Shown: positions 1 to 6,596, counted from the stretch's first letter. The stretch is DNA of 10,377 nt from Abiotrophia defectiva_A (GCA_963546405.1 CAUUNL010000059.1:1-10377), one strand, 5' to 3'. Translations and numbers: made by a program. The notes: generated by a model from the letters alone, not told the origin.

Positions 1-28
1 TTGAAAAATATTTTCTTTAGTGTATAAT
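1..28 (+). promoter_or_regulatory. Probable operon promoter (-35 TTGAAA, -10 TATAAT)
   Basis: TTGAAA at 1-6 matches the sigma-A -35 box in four of six positions, and a perfect TATAAT lies at 23-28 with a 16-nt spacer. Transcription would start near position 35, giving a leader of about 40 nt before the kinase ATG at 74. It is the only convincing promoter in the window, so the genes downstream are probably read from it, at least in part. The window begins exactly at the -35 box, so any upstream operator or activator site is out of view. Confidence 0.7.
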
Positions 29-41
29 GAAAGCGTAATCA
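28..41 (+). promoter_or_regulatory. cre box (CcpA site) over the transcription start
   Basis: TGAAAGCGTAATCA matches the cre consensus TGWAARCGYTWNCW in 13 of 14 positions; the only mismatch is A for T at position 37. It overlaps the last base of the -10 box and covers the predicted start of transcription. From what is known of Gram-positive catabolite control, CcpA with HPr-Ser-P bound there would block initiation when a preferred sugar is present. That control is inferred; the match itself is seen directly. Confidence 0.62.
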
Positions 42-73
42 GTTGGAAGATAGAAAGAGAGGTGACAAATTGG

Positions 74-958
74 ATGAATTACTTGTGCTTTGATATTGGC
101 GGGACCTTCATTAAATATGGTCTCTTCAATGAAAAGGGGGAAGCGCTGGGCCAGACTCAGAAGGTCAAAACTAGCATTGACCAGCATTCTAACCAGATAT
201 TGCAACAAGTTCTTTCGATTACCAAGCAGGTTCAGTCCCAGGAAAGCCTATCGGGCGTGGCGATTTCAACTGCTGGAGTGGTTGATTCTCGTGACGGGTC
301 TATACGATTTGCAGGGCCCACTATCCCAGGTTATACGGGGACCCCACTCAAGGTTGAAGTGGAAGCACTCACTGGTCTGCCTTGCTATGTGGTAAACGAT
401 GTGAACGCAGCTTGTTTGGGTGAATACTGGCAAGCCAGTCGAACAGGTCAGCCACCTAAGTCCATGATATGTTTTACCATTGGCACAGGTGTAGGGGGAG
501 CCATTGTTTTAGATGGACAACTGCTAACCGGTGTGAGCGACATGGCCGGAGAGGTTGGCTACTTACCTATTGGCAAAACAGCCTTTCAGGAATTAGCCTC
601 AACAACCGCTTTGTTAGAACAGGCGGCTCAAGCGACAGGCGAAAATCTCAGTGGGGAAGCCTTCTTTGACCGCTTGGAAGCAACAGGAGATCCAGTCTTA
701 AGCCAAGTACTCGACCAATTTCTAAATCATTTAGCCACCGGACTTTTATCAGCGATTTATCTGCTGAATCCAGAAGTCCTTGTCCTAGGGGGAGGAATTC
801 TAGCGCGTGCTGATCTCATTATGCCACGTCTAATGGCAATCTTGGAGCAACGTGTGATTGATCCTCGCTTCCTCACAACAGAGATTCGACCAGCCCAATC
901 AGGTAATGATGCTGGGATGTTAGGTGCGCTATCTCAACTCATTAAGCTAACTCAATAA
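74..958 (+). CDS. nanK: ROK-family sugar kinase, probable N-acetylmannosamine kinase
   Basis: Likely phosphorylates ManNAc to ManNAc-6-phosphate with ATP in the cytoplasm, the step between the lyase and NanE in sialate breakdown. The 294-aa product has the ROK/hexokinase-fold phosphate-1 motif DIGGT (residues 7-11), the sugar-contact and catalytic region VNDVNAA (D109 the likely base), and the second phosphate loop IGTGVGGA. ATG 74 is chosen because AGGTGA at 60-65 sits 8 nt upstream and the protein then begins just before DIGGT; an in-frame GTG at 20 would lie upstream of the likely transcript start. The zinc motif CxCGxxGCxE of many ROK kinases is absent and the usual GExGH histidine is Tyr163, as in some Gram-positive ROK proteins. 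Substrate is inferred from neighbours; glucokinase or another hexosamine kinase is possible from sequence alone. Confidence 0.85.
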   Translation: MNYLCFDIGGTFIKYGLFNEKGEALGQTQKVKTSIDQHSNQILQQVLSITKQVQSQESLSGVAISTAGVVDSRDGSIRFAGPTIPGYTGTPLKVEVEALTGLPCYVVNDVNAACLGEYWQASRTGQPPKSMICFTIGTGVGGAIVLDGQLLTGVSDMAGEVGYLPIGKTAFQELASTTALLEQAAQATGENLSGEAFFDRLEATGDPVLSQVLDQFLNHLATGLLSAIYLLNPEVLVLGGGILARADLIMPRLMAILEQRVIDPRFLTTEIRPAQSGNDAGMLGALSQLIKLTQ

Positions 959-970
959 GGATGTGATCCC

Positions 971-1804
971 ATGGGAGTATTAGAGCGAATTGAAGCCAAC
1001 TTCGTTCATCTATCACCAAAGGAACAGCTCCTTGCAACCTATATTATGCAAGAAAGTCCCTATTTTACCAACATTACCATTAGCGAGATGGCCAAAGAAA
1101 CGGGTGTTTCAGCCGCAACGATTACACGCTTTTGTCGTAAAGTAGGGTGTGAGAGCTTTGTCGATTTGAAAATTCAACTGCAAGCTAGTGAAGGGGAGTC
1201 GGCAAATAATCACCAGAAACATGATATGTTCGATACGGTTAGTGAATTCTATAATCGTATCATTCAACGAACGTCAGAATTACAATCAGAATATCAGCTC
1301 CGTCAGTTAATTCAAGTTCTCTCTCAGGCCAACCGAATCATGGTTTATGGGATGGGGTCCTCGGGGCTAACGGCTCGAGAATTGGCTATTCGCCTTTCGC
1401 GTATGGGACTACCAGCCACGAGCGAGACGGACTCTCATATGATGATTATCTCCAGTACGGTGACACGTTCCAGTGACGTGGTAATTGCCATTAGTAATTC
1501 TGGTGAAACAAAGGATGTGATTGATGCTTTAGGCAATGCCAAGCAAAATGGCGCCATTTTGGTGGCCATAACTAGCATGAAGGGAAGTAGTTTGGCTAAG
1601 CTAGCTGATGAGACCCTTCTGGTACACAATAGCCGGTTTGTTAATAGTGAGTTTTTCGTCAATACTCAGTTACCGATTTTCTTTCTCATCGACGCCATAA
1701 CGCTTATGATGCTAGAAAATCCTGTCTTCAGTCAAAATATGCAGAAGACGATTCAAGAAATTACTTCTATCAATCAAAAATTACAAATGGGGGAACCATC
1801 ATGA
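971..1804 (+). CDS. nanR: RpiR-family transcriptional regulator of the sialic acid genes
   Basis: A 277-aa protein with the two-domain RpiR layout. An N-terminal helix-turn-helix covers about residues 1-77, with recognition helix region near 45-59 (GVSAATITRFCRKVG). A SIS sugar-phosphate-binding domain covers about 120-260, with the phosphate-contact motif SNSGET at 175-180. In this family the SIS domain senses a phosphorylated sugar; here the likely ligand is ManNAc-6-P or GlcNAc-6-P, which is inference. Pneumococcal NanR, an RpiR protein, acts as an activator of its nan cluster, whereas clostridial NanR represses, so the sign of control is open. AAGG at 957-960 gives a ribosome site about 10 nt before ATG 971. 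The gene lies 12 nt after the kinase and its TGA overlaps the next ATG, so it sits inside the operon it probably controls. Confidence 0.88.
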   Translation: MGVLERIEANFVHLSPKEQLLATYIMQESPYFTNITISEMAKETGVSAATITRFCRKVGCESFVDLKIQLQASEGESANNHQKHDMFDTVSEFYNRIIQRTSELQSEYQLRQLIQVLSQANRIMVYGMGSSGLTARELAIRLSRMGLPATSETDSHMMIISSTVTRSSDVVIAISNSGETKDVIDALGNAKQNGAILVAITSMKGSSLAKLADETLLVHNSRFVNSEFFVNTQLPIFFLIDAITLMMLENPVFSQNMQKTIQEITSINQKLQMGEPS

Positions 1805-3099
1805 AATTATCAAAAGTTTTTGCAGCTGCCTTATCTTGTGGGATTTTATTAAACACAGTTGTGACAGCGGTACCAGCCGATGTGCGTGCTGAAGAGACAG
1901 TAACCATCAAATACTGGAACTTCCCTAACTTTACCAGTGACTCAGAATTCAAGACTTCTGAAGAATACGATGCAGCCTTGATCAAAGCCTTTGAAGCTAA
2001 GAACCCAGGCATCAAAGTTGAATATCAAAAGATCGACTTCACAGACGGTCCAGCTAAAATTGAAACAGCTATCCAATCTAAGACCAACCCTGACGTAATC
2101 TATGATGCACCAGGTCGTGTCATCGACTGGGCAAGCAAGGGTTATTTGGCACCATTCAAAGACGTTGACACTTCAAAATTAAATGAATCAGCTGTTAAGG
2201 CTAGCTCCTTCGAAAACGAATTATACCTCTATCCACAAGGGATTGCGCCATTCTTGATGGCAGTTAACACTAAGTTGACTGACAAGTTAGGTGTTACAGA
2301 TCTCTTGCCATTCGAAAAAGAAGGTCGTAACTGGACTCCTGAAGAATTCCAAAAATTCTTAGAAGCAGTTCATGAAAAAGACAAAGATCTAATTCCAACT
2401 GTTGTTTACGCTAAATCTGCAGCTGGTGACCAAGGTCCTCGTGCCCTTGTCTCTAACCTATACGGTTCTTGGATTACGAACGATGAAGTAAATAAATACA
2501 CCATCAATGATGAAAATGGGGTAAAAGCCCTTCAATGGATTCGCGAACAGGCACCTAAAGGCATTATTGGTCAAGGCGCAGCCTTAGAAGCAAAAGATGC
2601 TTTGGAATACTTCAAGTCTGGTAAGTCTCCATTAAGTATCTTGGCAAGTCCAGGCCTCTACGCACAATGGAAATCAGTAGAAGACTTAAACGTTCGCTTC
2701 TTACCATTCCCTAATGCTAACAAATCACCTAAGTATGAATACTTAGTAGCAGGTCCTGCAGTCTTCGATAACGGTGACGACAAGAAGATTGAAGCCGCTC
2801 AAAAATTTGTAGACTTCATGATCAACGACCCAGAATGGGGTACTCGTACCTTGAAGGCAACTGGTAACTTCTCTGCTCAAAAAGGCGTGAAAGGCCTCTA
2901 TGACAACGAAGAGTTGAAGTTTGCTGAAGGTTTATCAGATCACTTCGGTGCTTACTACAACACCATTCCAGGTTACGCTAAAATGCGTCCACTTTGGTTC
3001 CCAATGCTTCAAGGGGTATTGTCTGGCCAAGGTGATGTAAAAGAATTAGTGGACAGCTACGTAGAACAAGCGCAAGCAACCTACGAAGAAGCAAAATAA
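1801..3099 (+). CDS. satA: ABC transporter extracellular sugar-binding protein, probable sialic acid binder (SatA-like)
   Basis: A 432-aa family-1 (MalE-like) solute-binding protein that would capture free sialic acid outside the cell and hand it to the two permeases downstream. Residues 1-30 form a Sec signal: MKLSK, a hydrophobic core, then a VRA cleavage site before Glu31. The mature start VTIKYWNFPNF is typical of the family. No canonical lipobox is seen: the only cysteine is Cys13, preceded by A-L-S and followed by more hydrophobic sequence, so signal peptidase I processing looks more likely than lipidation, which is odd for a Gram-positive binding protein. ATG 1801 overlaps the regulator's stop (ATGA), with GGGGGAA at 1789-1795 as ribosome site. 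Codons are strongly biased compared with the two genes upstream, suggesting high expression. Sialic acid specificity rests on context. Confidence 0.85.
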   Translation: MKLSKVFAAALSCGILLNTVVTAVPADVRAEETVTIKYWNFPNFTSDSEFKTSEEYDAALIKAFEAKNPGIKVEYQKIDFTDGPAKIETAIQSKTNPDVIYDAPGRVIDWASKGYLAPFKDVDTSKLNESAVKASSFENELYLYPQGIAPFLMAVNTKLTDKLGVTDLLPFEKEGRNWTPEEFQKFLEAVHEKDKDLIPTVVYAKSAAGDQGPRALVSNLYGSWITNDEVNKYTINDENGVKALQWIREQAPKGIIGQGAALEAKDALEYFKSGKSPLSILASPGLYAQWKSVEDLNVRFLPFPNANKSPKYEYLVAGPAVFDNGDDKKIEAAQKFVDFMINDPEWGTRTLKATGNFSAQKGVKGLYDNEELKFAEGLSDHFGAYYNTIPGYAKMRPLWFPMLQGVLSGQGDVKELVDSYVEQAQATYEEAK

Positions 3100-3111
3100 G
3101 CCACACTATAA

Positions 3112-3123
3112 TCTGAATTCAGA
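3112..3123. repeat. Perfect 12-bp palindrome
   Basis: TCTGAATTCAGA reads the same on both strands and lies 13 nt after the stop of the binding protein gene. It could be a protein-binding site or a chance palindrome; no second copy was noticed in the window, so no function is assigned. Confidence 0.35.
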
Positions 3124-3139
3124 GAGTGCTTGATTTACT

Positions 3140-3291
3140 GGGACAAATCTAGCGCTACCCGGACCAGGTTCTCGCGTGCGACTAATATAAACATCCTACT
3201 CCCAAGCGCCCAATATTTTGGACTAGCGGGAGTTTGGGAGTAGTCGTTTATAGTGATCGCGACCTAGGGTAGCCGATTTGTCCCTTTTATT
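3140..3291 (+). terminator. Long imperfect hairpin with T-tract: attenuator, mRNA-stabilising element or MITE-like repeat
   Basis: A single long stem can be drawn by eye. Its helices are GGGACAAATC 3140-3149 with GATTTGTCCC 3275-3284 (10 bp), GCTACCC 3154-3160 with GGGTAGC 3267-3273 (7 bp), AGGT 3166-3169 with ACCT 3262-3265, CGCG 3173-3176 with CGCG 3258-3261, TATAAAC 3186-3192 with GTTTATA 3246-3252 (7 bp), and CTACTCCCAA 3196-3205 with TTGGGAGTAG 3234-3243 (10 bp). The apex holds CCAA/TTGG. TTTTATT follows at 3285-3291, so it could act as a partial intrinsic terminator. Placed after the binding protein gene, it would leave that message more abundant than the permeases, a common need of ABC importers. 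Its size and perfect terminal inverted repeats also fit a small non-autonomous mobile element; no clear target duplication flanks it. Confidence 0.6.
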
Positions 3292-3320
3292 ATGAATTAT
3301 TCTCTCGAAAGGAGATCTCT

Positions 3321-4202
3321 ATGTTAGCCAAATTAAGAAGAAAGTATGACTTTAGCGCCTATCTTTTCATTGCACCTGCTATGGCCTTCTTCCTGACTTT
3401 CGTACTCTATCCAATGTTACGCGGGATTTACATGTCCTTGCTCAAGTATAGAGGGCGTAGAGTTAGCTTTGTAGGCTTAGACAACTACACTAAGCTCTTA
3501 GGCGATCAGACTTTTATCAAGTCCTTAAGTAACACTATTTTTATCGTAGCGATTGCAGTGCCAATCGTAGTAGTCCTATCACTCTTCATCGCCATCAACA
3601 TCTATAACAAATCAGCACATGTACGGAGCTTCTTCCGTGGCGTTTTCTACTTGCCAGCTGTATCCTCAGTTGTTTCGATTACAGTGGTATGGTTGTGGAT
3701 TTATAACCCTGACTTTGGGATTCTCAACTATATTCTTAAATCCATGCATGTCATTGAAGGGAATGTCCAATGGTTAGGGAATGCCTCTACTGCTATTTAT
3801 GCAGTCATTGCCGTTCTGATTACGACCAGTATTGGTCAGCCAATTATTCTCTATATTGCAGCTTTAGGGAACGTTCCTGTGGAACTGCTCGAGTCTGCAA
3901 AGATTGACGGTGCCAACAACTGGACCATCTTCAAAAATATTATTTGGCCTTTGATTATGCCAACGACCCTTTATATCGTGGTGACAACCACCATCAACAG
4001 TTTCCAAATCTTTGCCTTAATCCAATTGATGACTTCTGGTGGTCCTAACTATGCAACAAGCACCATCATGTACCAAGTCTACGAGATGGGGATTAAGCAG
4101 CAATCCTTTGGCCAAGCCTCTGCATGGGGTGTTGTGCTAGCCTTGATTATTGCTTTAATCTCGGCTGTTCAATACAAATACTTCAACCGCGATATTGATT
4201 AG
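3321..4202 (+). CDS. satB: ABC sugar transporter permease, probable sialic acid importer subunit 1 (SatB-like)
   Basis: One of two membrane subunits (MalF/UgpA type, binding-protein-dependent transport family) forming the sialic acid channel. The 293-aa product has a short basic N-terminus (KLRRKY) followed by a first helix with the FIAPAMAFF pattern common in carbohydrate permeases. About six membrane segments can be seen, near residues 14-34, 70-92, 107-127, 158-180, 212-233 and 265-283. The cytoplasmic EAA loop that docks the ATPase is present from about residue 188 (ELLESAKIDGANNW, then FKNIIWPLIMP). GAAAGGAG at 3307-3314 lies 6 nt before the ATG. The gene is separated from its binding protein by the long hairpin but only 19 nt from the second permease. 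Sialic acid as substrate is inferred from the flanking catabolic genes. Confidence 0.87.
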   Translation: MLAKLRRKYDFSAYLFIAPAMAFFLTFVLYPMLRGIYMSLLKYRGRRVSFVGLDNYTKLLGDQTFIKSLSNTIFIVAIAVPIVVVLSLFIAINIYNKSAHVRSFFRGVFYLPAVSSVVSITVVWLWIYNPDFGILNYILKSMHVIEGNVQWLGNASTAIYAVIAVLITTSIGQPIILYIAALGNVPVELLESAKIDGANNWTIFKNIIWPLIMPTTLYIVVTTTINSFQIFALIQLMTSGGPNYATSTIMYQVYEMGIKQQSFGQASAWGVVLALIIALISAVQYKYFNRDID

Positions 4203-4221
4203 GAAGAGGTGACGATTTAAC

Positions 4222-5055
4222 ATGGAATTCAAAAAATTCGGTCTCTACAACATTATTTCCTTCACATTGTTGGCATTCTTGACCATTTTCTTCATCTTCC
4301 CATTCTATTGGATTGCAACAGGTGCCTTTAAGGTTCAAGACGTCGCCATTGCCATCCCGCCAGAATGGTTCCCGATGAGCCCAACTTTAGATAACTTCAA
4401 ATCACTCCTTGTGCCGTTGACTGCACGTTGGTTCTTCAACTCTGTATTCGTTTCAGTGGTAACAACCATCTTGGTCTGCACGACTGCTTCCTTAGCAGGC
4501 TATGCCTTAGCTAAGAAACGTTTCCCAGGCGCTGGCTTACTCTTTGCCGTATTTATCGCGGCCATGGCCTTGCCAAAACAAGTTATCTTGATTCCTTTGC
4601 TTCAATTGATTACGGATCTTAAACTCATGGATACCTACCGCGCCTTGATTTTGCCGGCTGTCGGTTGGCCATTCGGGATCTTCCTCATGAAGCAATTCTC
4701 CCACTCTGTACCTGATTCTCTCTTAGAATCTGCAGACATTGACGGATGTGGTGAAATCAAGAAATTCGTCAATATCGTCTTACCAATTGTTAAACCAGGT
4801 ATTGGTGCCTTGGCTATCTTCACCTTCATTTCCTCTTGGAATGACTATTTCTCTCAATTGGTATTCACTAACTCAGAAACAATGAAGACTTTGCCTTTAG
4901 GTTTGGCGTCTATGGCTCAATCTGCTGAGTTCTCTCTTAACTATGGGGTCCTCATGGCTGGCGCGCTCTTGGCTTCCTTGCCAATGATTATTGTCTTCCT
5001 GATGTTCCAAAGCTTCTTTGCCCAAGGTATTACGGTCGGGGCGGTGAAAGGATAG
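4222..5055 (+). CDS. satC: ABC sugar transporter permease, probable sialic acid importer subunit 2 (SatC-like)
   Basis: The second membrane subunit (MalG/UgpE type), pairing with the preceding permease. The 277-aa product shows an N-terminal helix near residues 11-31 rich in Phe and Ile, several further hydrophobic segments, and the EAA loop from about residue 169 (ESADIDGCGEIKKF, then VLPIVKP). The usual family ending is also present, with a last helix and a short tail reading GITVGAVKG. AGAGGTGA at 4205-4212 is 9 nt before the ATG. The stop TAG overlaps a potential GTG for the next gene. No nucleotide-binding subunit follows, so this importer must use an ATPase encoded elsewhere, as pneumococcal SatABC does with MsmK. 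Confidence 0.87.
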   Translation: MEFKKFGLYNIISFTLLAFLTIFFIFPFYWIATGAFKVQDVAIAIPPEWFPMSPTLDNFKSLLVPLTARWFFNSVFVSVVTTILVCTTASLAGYALAKKRFPGAGLLFAVFIAAMALPKQVILIPLLQLITDLKLMDTYRALILPAVGWPFGIFLMKQFSHSVPDSLLESADIDGCGEIKKFVNIVLPIVKPGIGALAIFTFISSWNDYFSQLVFTNSETMKTLPLGLASMAQSAEFSLNYGVLMAGALLASLPMIIVFLMFQSFFAQGITVGAVKG

Positions 5056-5063
5056 TGAGCACA

Positions 5064-5750
5064 ATGCATCCAACGATTGAACGATTAAAAGGAAAACTAA
5101 TTATTTCCTGTCAGGCTTTACCTGGCGAACCGCTCTACCGAGAAGAAGGTGGGGTCATGGTTCTCATGGCCAAAGCAGCTATTGAAGCTGGAGCCGTCGG
5201 TATCCGGGCCCAAGGGGTTACAGATATTGCCCAGATTAAGGAAGCCTTTGATGTGCCAGTGATTGGGATTATTAAACGAGCTTATCCAGGTTATGGTTCC
5301 TACATTACCGCTACCATGAAAGAAGTAGATGAGTTAGTAGCAGTTGGGTCTGATATTATTGCCCTTGATGCTACCTTACGTGAGCGGGCAGGGGAAACCT
5401 TGGATGAGTTCATCGCTCAAATCAAGGCCAAATACCCTGATCAGCTGCTGATGGCCGATATTTCCACTTTGGAAGAGGGGCTGAATGCTGAACGCCTAGG
5501 CTTTGACTTGATTGGGACCACCATGAATGGTTATACGCCGTATACGGAAGGTCAAACCACTGGTCCTAACTTTGAGTTAATGAAAGACTTAGTGGAACAA
5601 ACCCATACTCCAATTGTGGCTGAAGGTAAGATTCATACACCAGAAGACCTAGCAACAGCTTTCGCCCAAGGGATTCACACAGCTGTCGTAGGTGGCGCTA
5701 TTACGCGGCCACTGGAAATTGCTAAACGCTTCGTTAGCGTAGTAAACTAA
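5064..5750 (+). CDS. nanE: N-acetylmannosamine-6-phosphate 2-epimerase
   Basis: Converts ManNAc-6-P to GlcNAc-6-P, which then enters the NagA/NagB route. The 228-aa TIM-barrel protein has the NanE pattern in order: ISCQALPGEPLY near the start, GAVGIRAQGV, the catalytic lysine in IGIIKR (Lys71), ITATMKEVDEL, LLMADIST, and the C-terminal substrate and phosphate-binding AEGKIHTPED and VVGGAITRP. A GTG at 5055 overlapping the preceding TAG is possible, but AAAGGA at 5047-5052 is only 2 nt from it, whereas ATG 5064 lies 11 nt away and fits family length, so ATG is preferred. The near-overlap suggests translational coupling to the permease gene. Confidence 0.93.
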   Translation: MHPTIERLKGKLIISCQALPGEPLYREEGGVMVLMAKAAIEAGAVGIRAQGVTDIAQIKEAFDVPVIGIIKRAYPGYGSYITATMKEVDELVAVGSDIIALDATLRERAGETLDEFIAQIKAKYPDQLLMADISTLEEGLNAERLGFDLIGTTMNGYTPYTEGQTTGPNFELMKDLVEQTHTPIVAEGKIHTPEDLATAFAQGIHTAVVGGAITRPLEIAKRFVSVVN

Positions 5751-5782
5751 AGAAATGCAAGAAAGAGAAAGGAGTGCCTGAT

Positions 5783-6106
5783 ATGACCCTGGAGCAACTG
5801 ATTATTGGCTGGTTCTTCTATGGAATCTTCTTCATGGGCTTGTCAGTCTTGGCAACCTACCTGATTAACCGAGTAGCCAAGCGTTACTATACTGCGCCAC
5901 TCATTATCAATGCGGTAGCCATCATTATTCTCATGGGGATGGTCGCCTTAAAACAATTTACGGCGGATATGTTCCTGCAGAATTACCTCTTTACTTATAT
6001 GCCAATTGTGGCGGCTAGTGTCACCTATAATCTGGTACTCTTTCTCATTCGACGCGGGCGACCTCTGCACGATCCTCGCGAAGAAGCCTTAGATACAGAT
6101 AAATAA
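5783..6106 (+). CDS. Small three-helix membrane protein of unknown function in the sialic acid operon
   Basis: I do not recognise a defined function. The 107-aa product has three hydrophobic segments near residues 6-27, 39-57 and 66-88. Basic clusters after the first (NRVAKRYY) and third (RRGR) suggest an outside N-terminus and a cytoplasmic, charged tail ending DPREEALDTDK. An in-frame GTG at 5774 is part of the ribosome site AAAGGAG (5768-5774), so ATG 5783, 8 nt downstream of it, is the likely start. It sits between nanE and the yhcH-like gene with gaps of about 30 nt on each side and similar codon use. Pneumococcal sialic acid clusters also contain small conserved membrane proteins near the transporter genes, so a transport-associated role is a reasonable guess but only that. 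Confidence 0.75.
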   Translation: MTLEQLIIGWFFYGIFFMGLSVLATYLINRVAKRYYTAPLIINAVAIIILMGMVALKQFTADMFLQNYLFTYMPIVAASVTYNLVLFLIRRGRPLHDPREEALDTDK

Positions 6107-6135
6107 GCAATTGTCGGCAAAGAGGAGGTGAAAAG

Positions 6136-6579
6136 ATGATTGTAGATCAATTACAAGGTCTTCAAGAATACAGCGACCGTATTCCCCATATTAAAGCAGC
6201 ACTCGATACATTCAATGGCTTAGCTCAAGAAGCTATCGGCCGTTATGATTTCGAGGGAGGATACTTCTTCATCCAAGAGGGAGAGCTAGGTGCAGTTGAT
6301 GAATCTCATTATGAAGCCCATCAGAAATGGTTAGACATCCATGTACCGCTTGAAGGCCATGAATATCTCATTATGGCCCCTACATGTCAGCTAACAGAAG
6401 TCACCGCCTATGATGCCGATAAGGACATTGCCTTTTTGGATGGTCCCACCCAGACCATTGTTAAACTCTATCCTGGACAAGCCTGTGTGGTATTTCCAGA
6501 AGATGCTCATAAGCCGGCCCGTCATTTAGGTCAGGCCAGCACCTATAAAAAGTTAGTTATTAAATTACCGGTTGCATAA
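6136..6579 (+). CDS. yhcH: YhcH/YjgK/YiaL-family protein, probable sialic acid anomerase (NanQ-like)
   Basis: A 147-aa member of the small beta-barrel family found in many sialic acid operons. E. coli YhcH (NanQ) has been shown to speed anomer interconversion of sialic acids, which supplies the form used by the lyase; the same role here is inferred. The candidate metal-site residues are visible: Glu60 and His62 (EAHQKW), Asp67 and His69 (LDIHVPLEG), and His125 in the conserved FPEDAHKP block (120-127). The length is normal for the family. AGGAGGTG at 6123-6130 gives one of the strongest ribosome sites in the window, 5 nt before ATG 6136. The lyase gene follows after 17 nt. Confidence 0.88.
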   Translation: MIVDQLQGLQEYSDRIPHIKAALDTFNGLAQEAIGRYDFEGGYFFIQEGELGAVDESHYEAHQKWLDIHVPLEGHEYLIMAPTCQLTEVTAYDADKDIAFLDGPTQTIVKLYPGQACVVFPEDAHKPARHLGQASTYKKLVIKLPVA

Positions 6580-6596
6580 CCAAAGGAGTCTTAAAC

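Larger units (their letters stand above)
3100..3320. other. Intergenic region between binding protein and permease genes
   Basis: This 221-nt gap is by far the longest within the transport unit. It holds a perfect TATAAT at 3107-3112 without a credible -35, a perfect 12-bp palindrome TCTGAATTCAGA at 3112-3123, the long hairpin at 3140-3284, a T-tract at 3285-3291, and the permease ribosome site GAAAGGAG at 3307-3314. No coding region is apparent. Confidence 0.8.

Noticed and set aside
20..73. Extension of the kinase gene to an in-frame GTG at 20
   Set aside because: The GTG precedes the -10 box TATAAT at 23-28 and so would lie upstream of the mRNA start. ATG 74 has a proper ribosome site and starts just before the DIGGT motif.
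3140..3291. T-box leader or metabolite riboswitch between satA and satB
   Set aside because: No T-box sequence or recognised aptamer core was seen; the region is one long self-complementary stem.
3130..3295. Transposon target-site duplication around the long hairpin
   Set aside because: Flanks read TTTACT on the left and TTTTAT on the right; no convincing direct duplication adjoins the 10-bp ends, so mobile origin stays unproven.
5055..5063. GTG start for nanE overlapping the permease stop
   Set aside because: The ribosome site AAAGGA ends only 2 nt before it; ATG 5064 has workable spacing and fits family length. It remains possible.
5774..5782. GTG start for the small membrane protein
   Set aside because: The G of that GTG is the last base of the AAAGGAG ribosome site, so the ribosome would be directed to ATG 5783.
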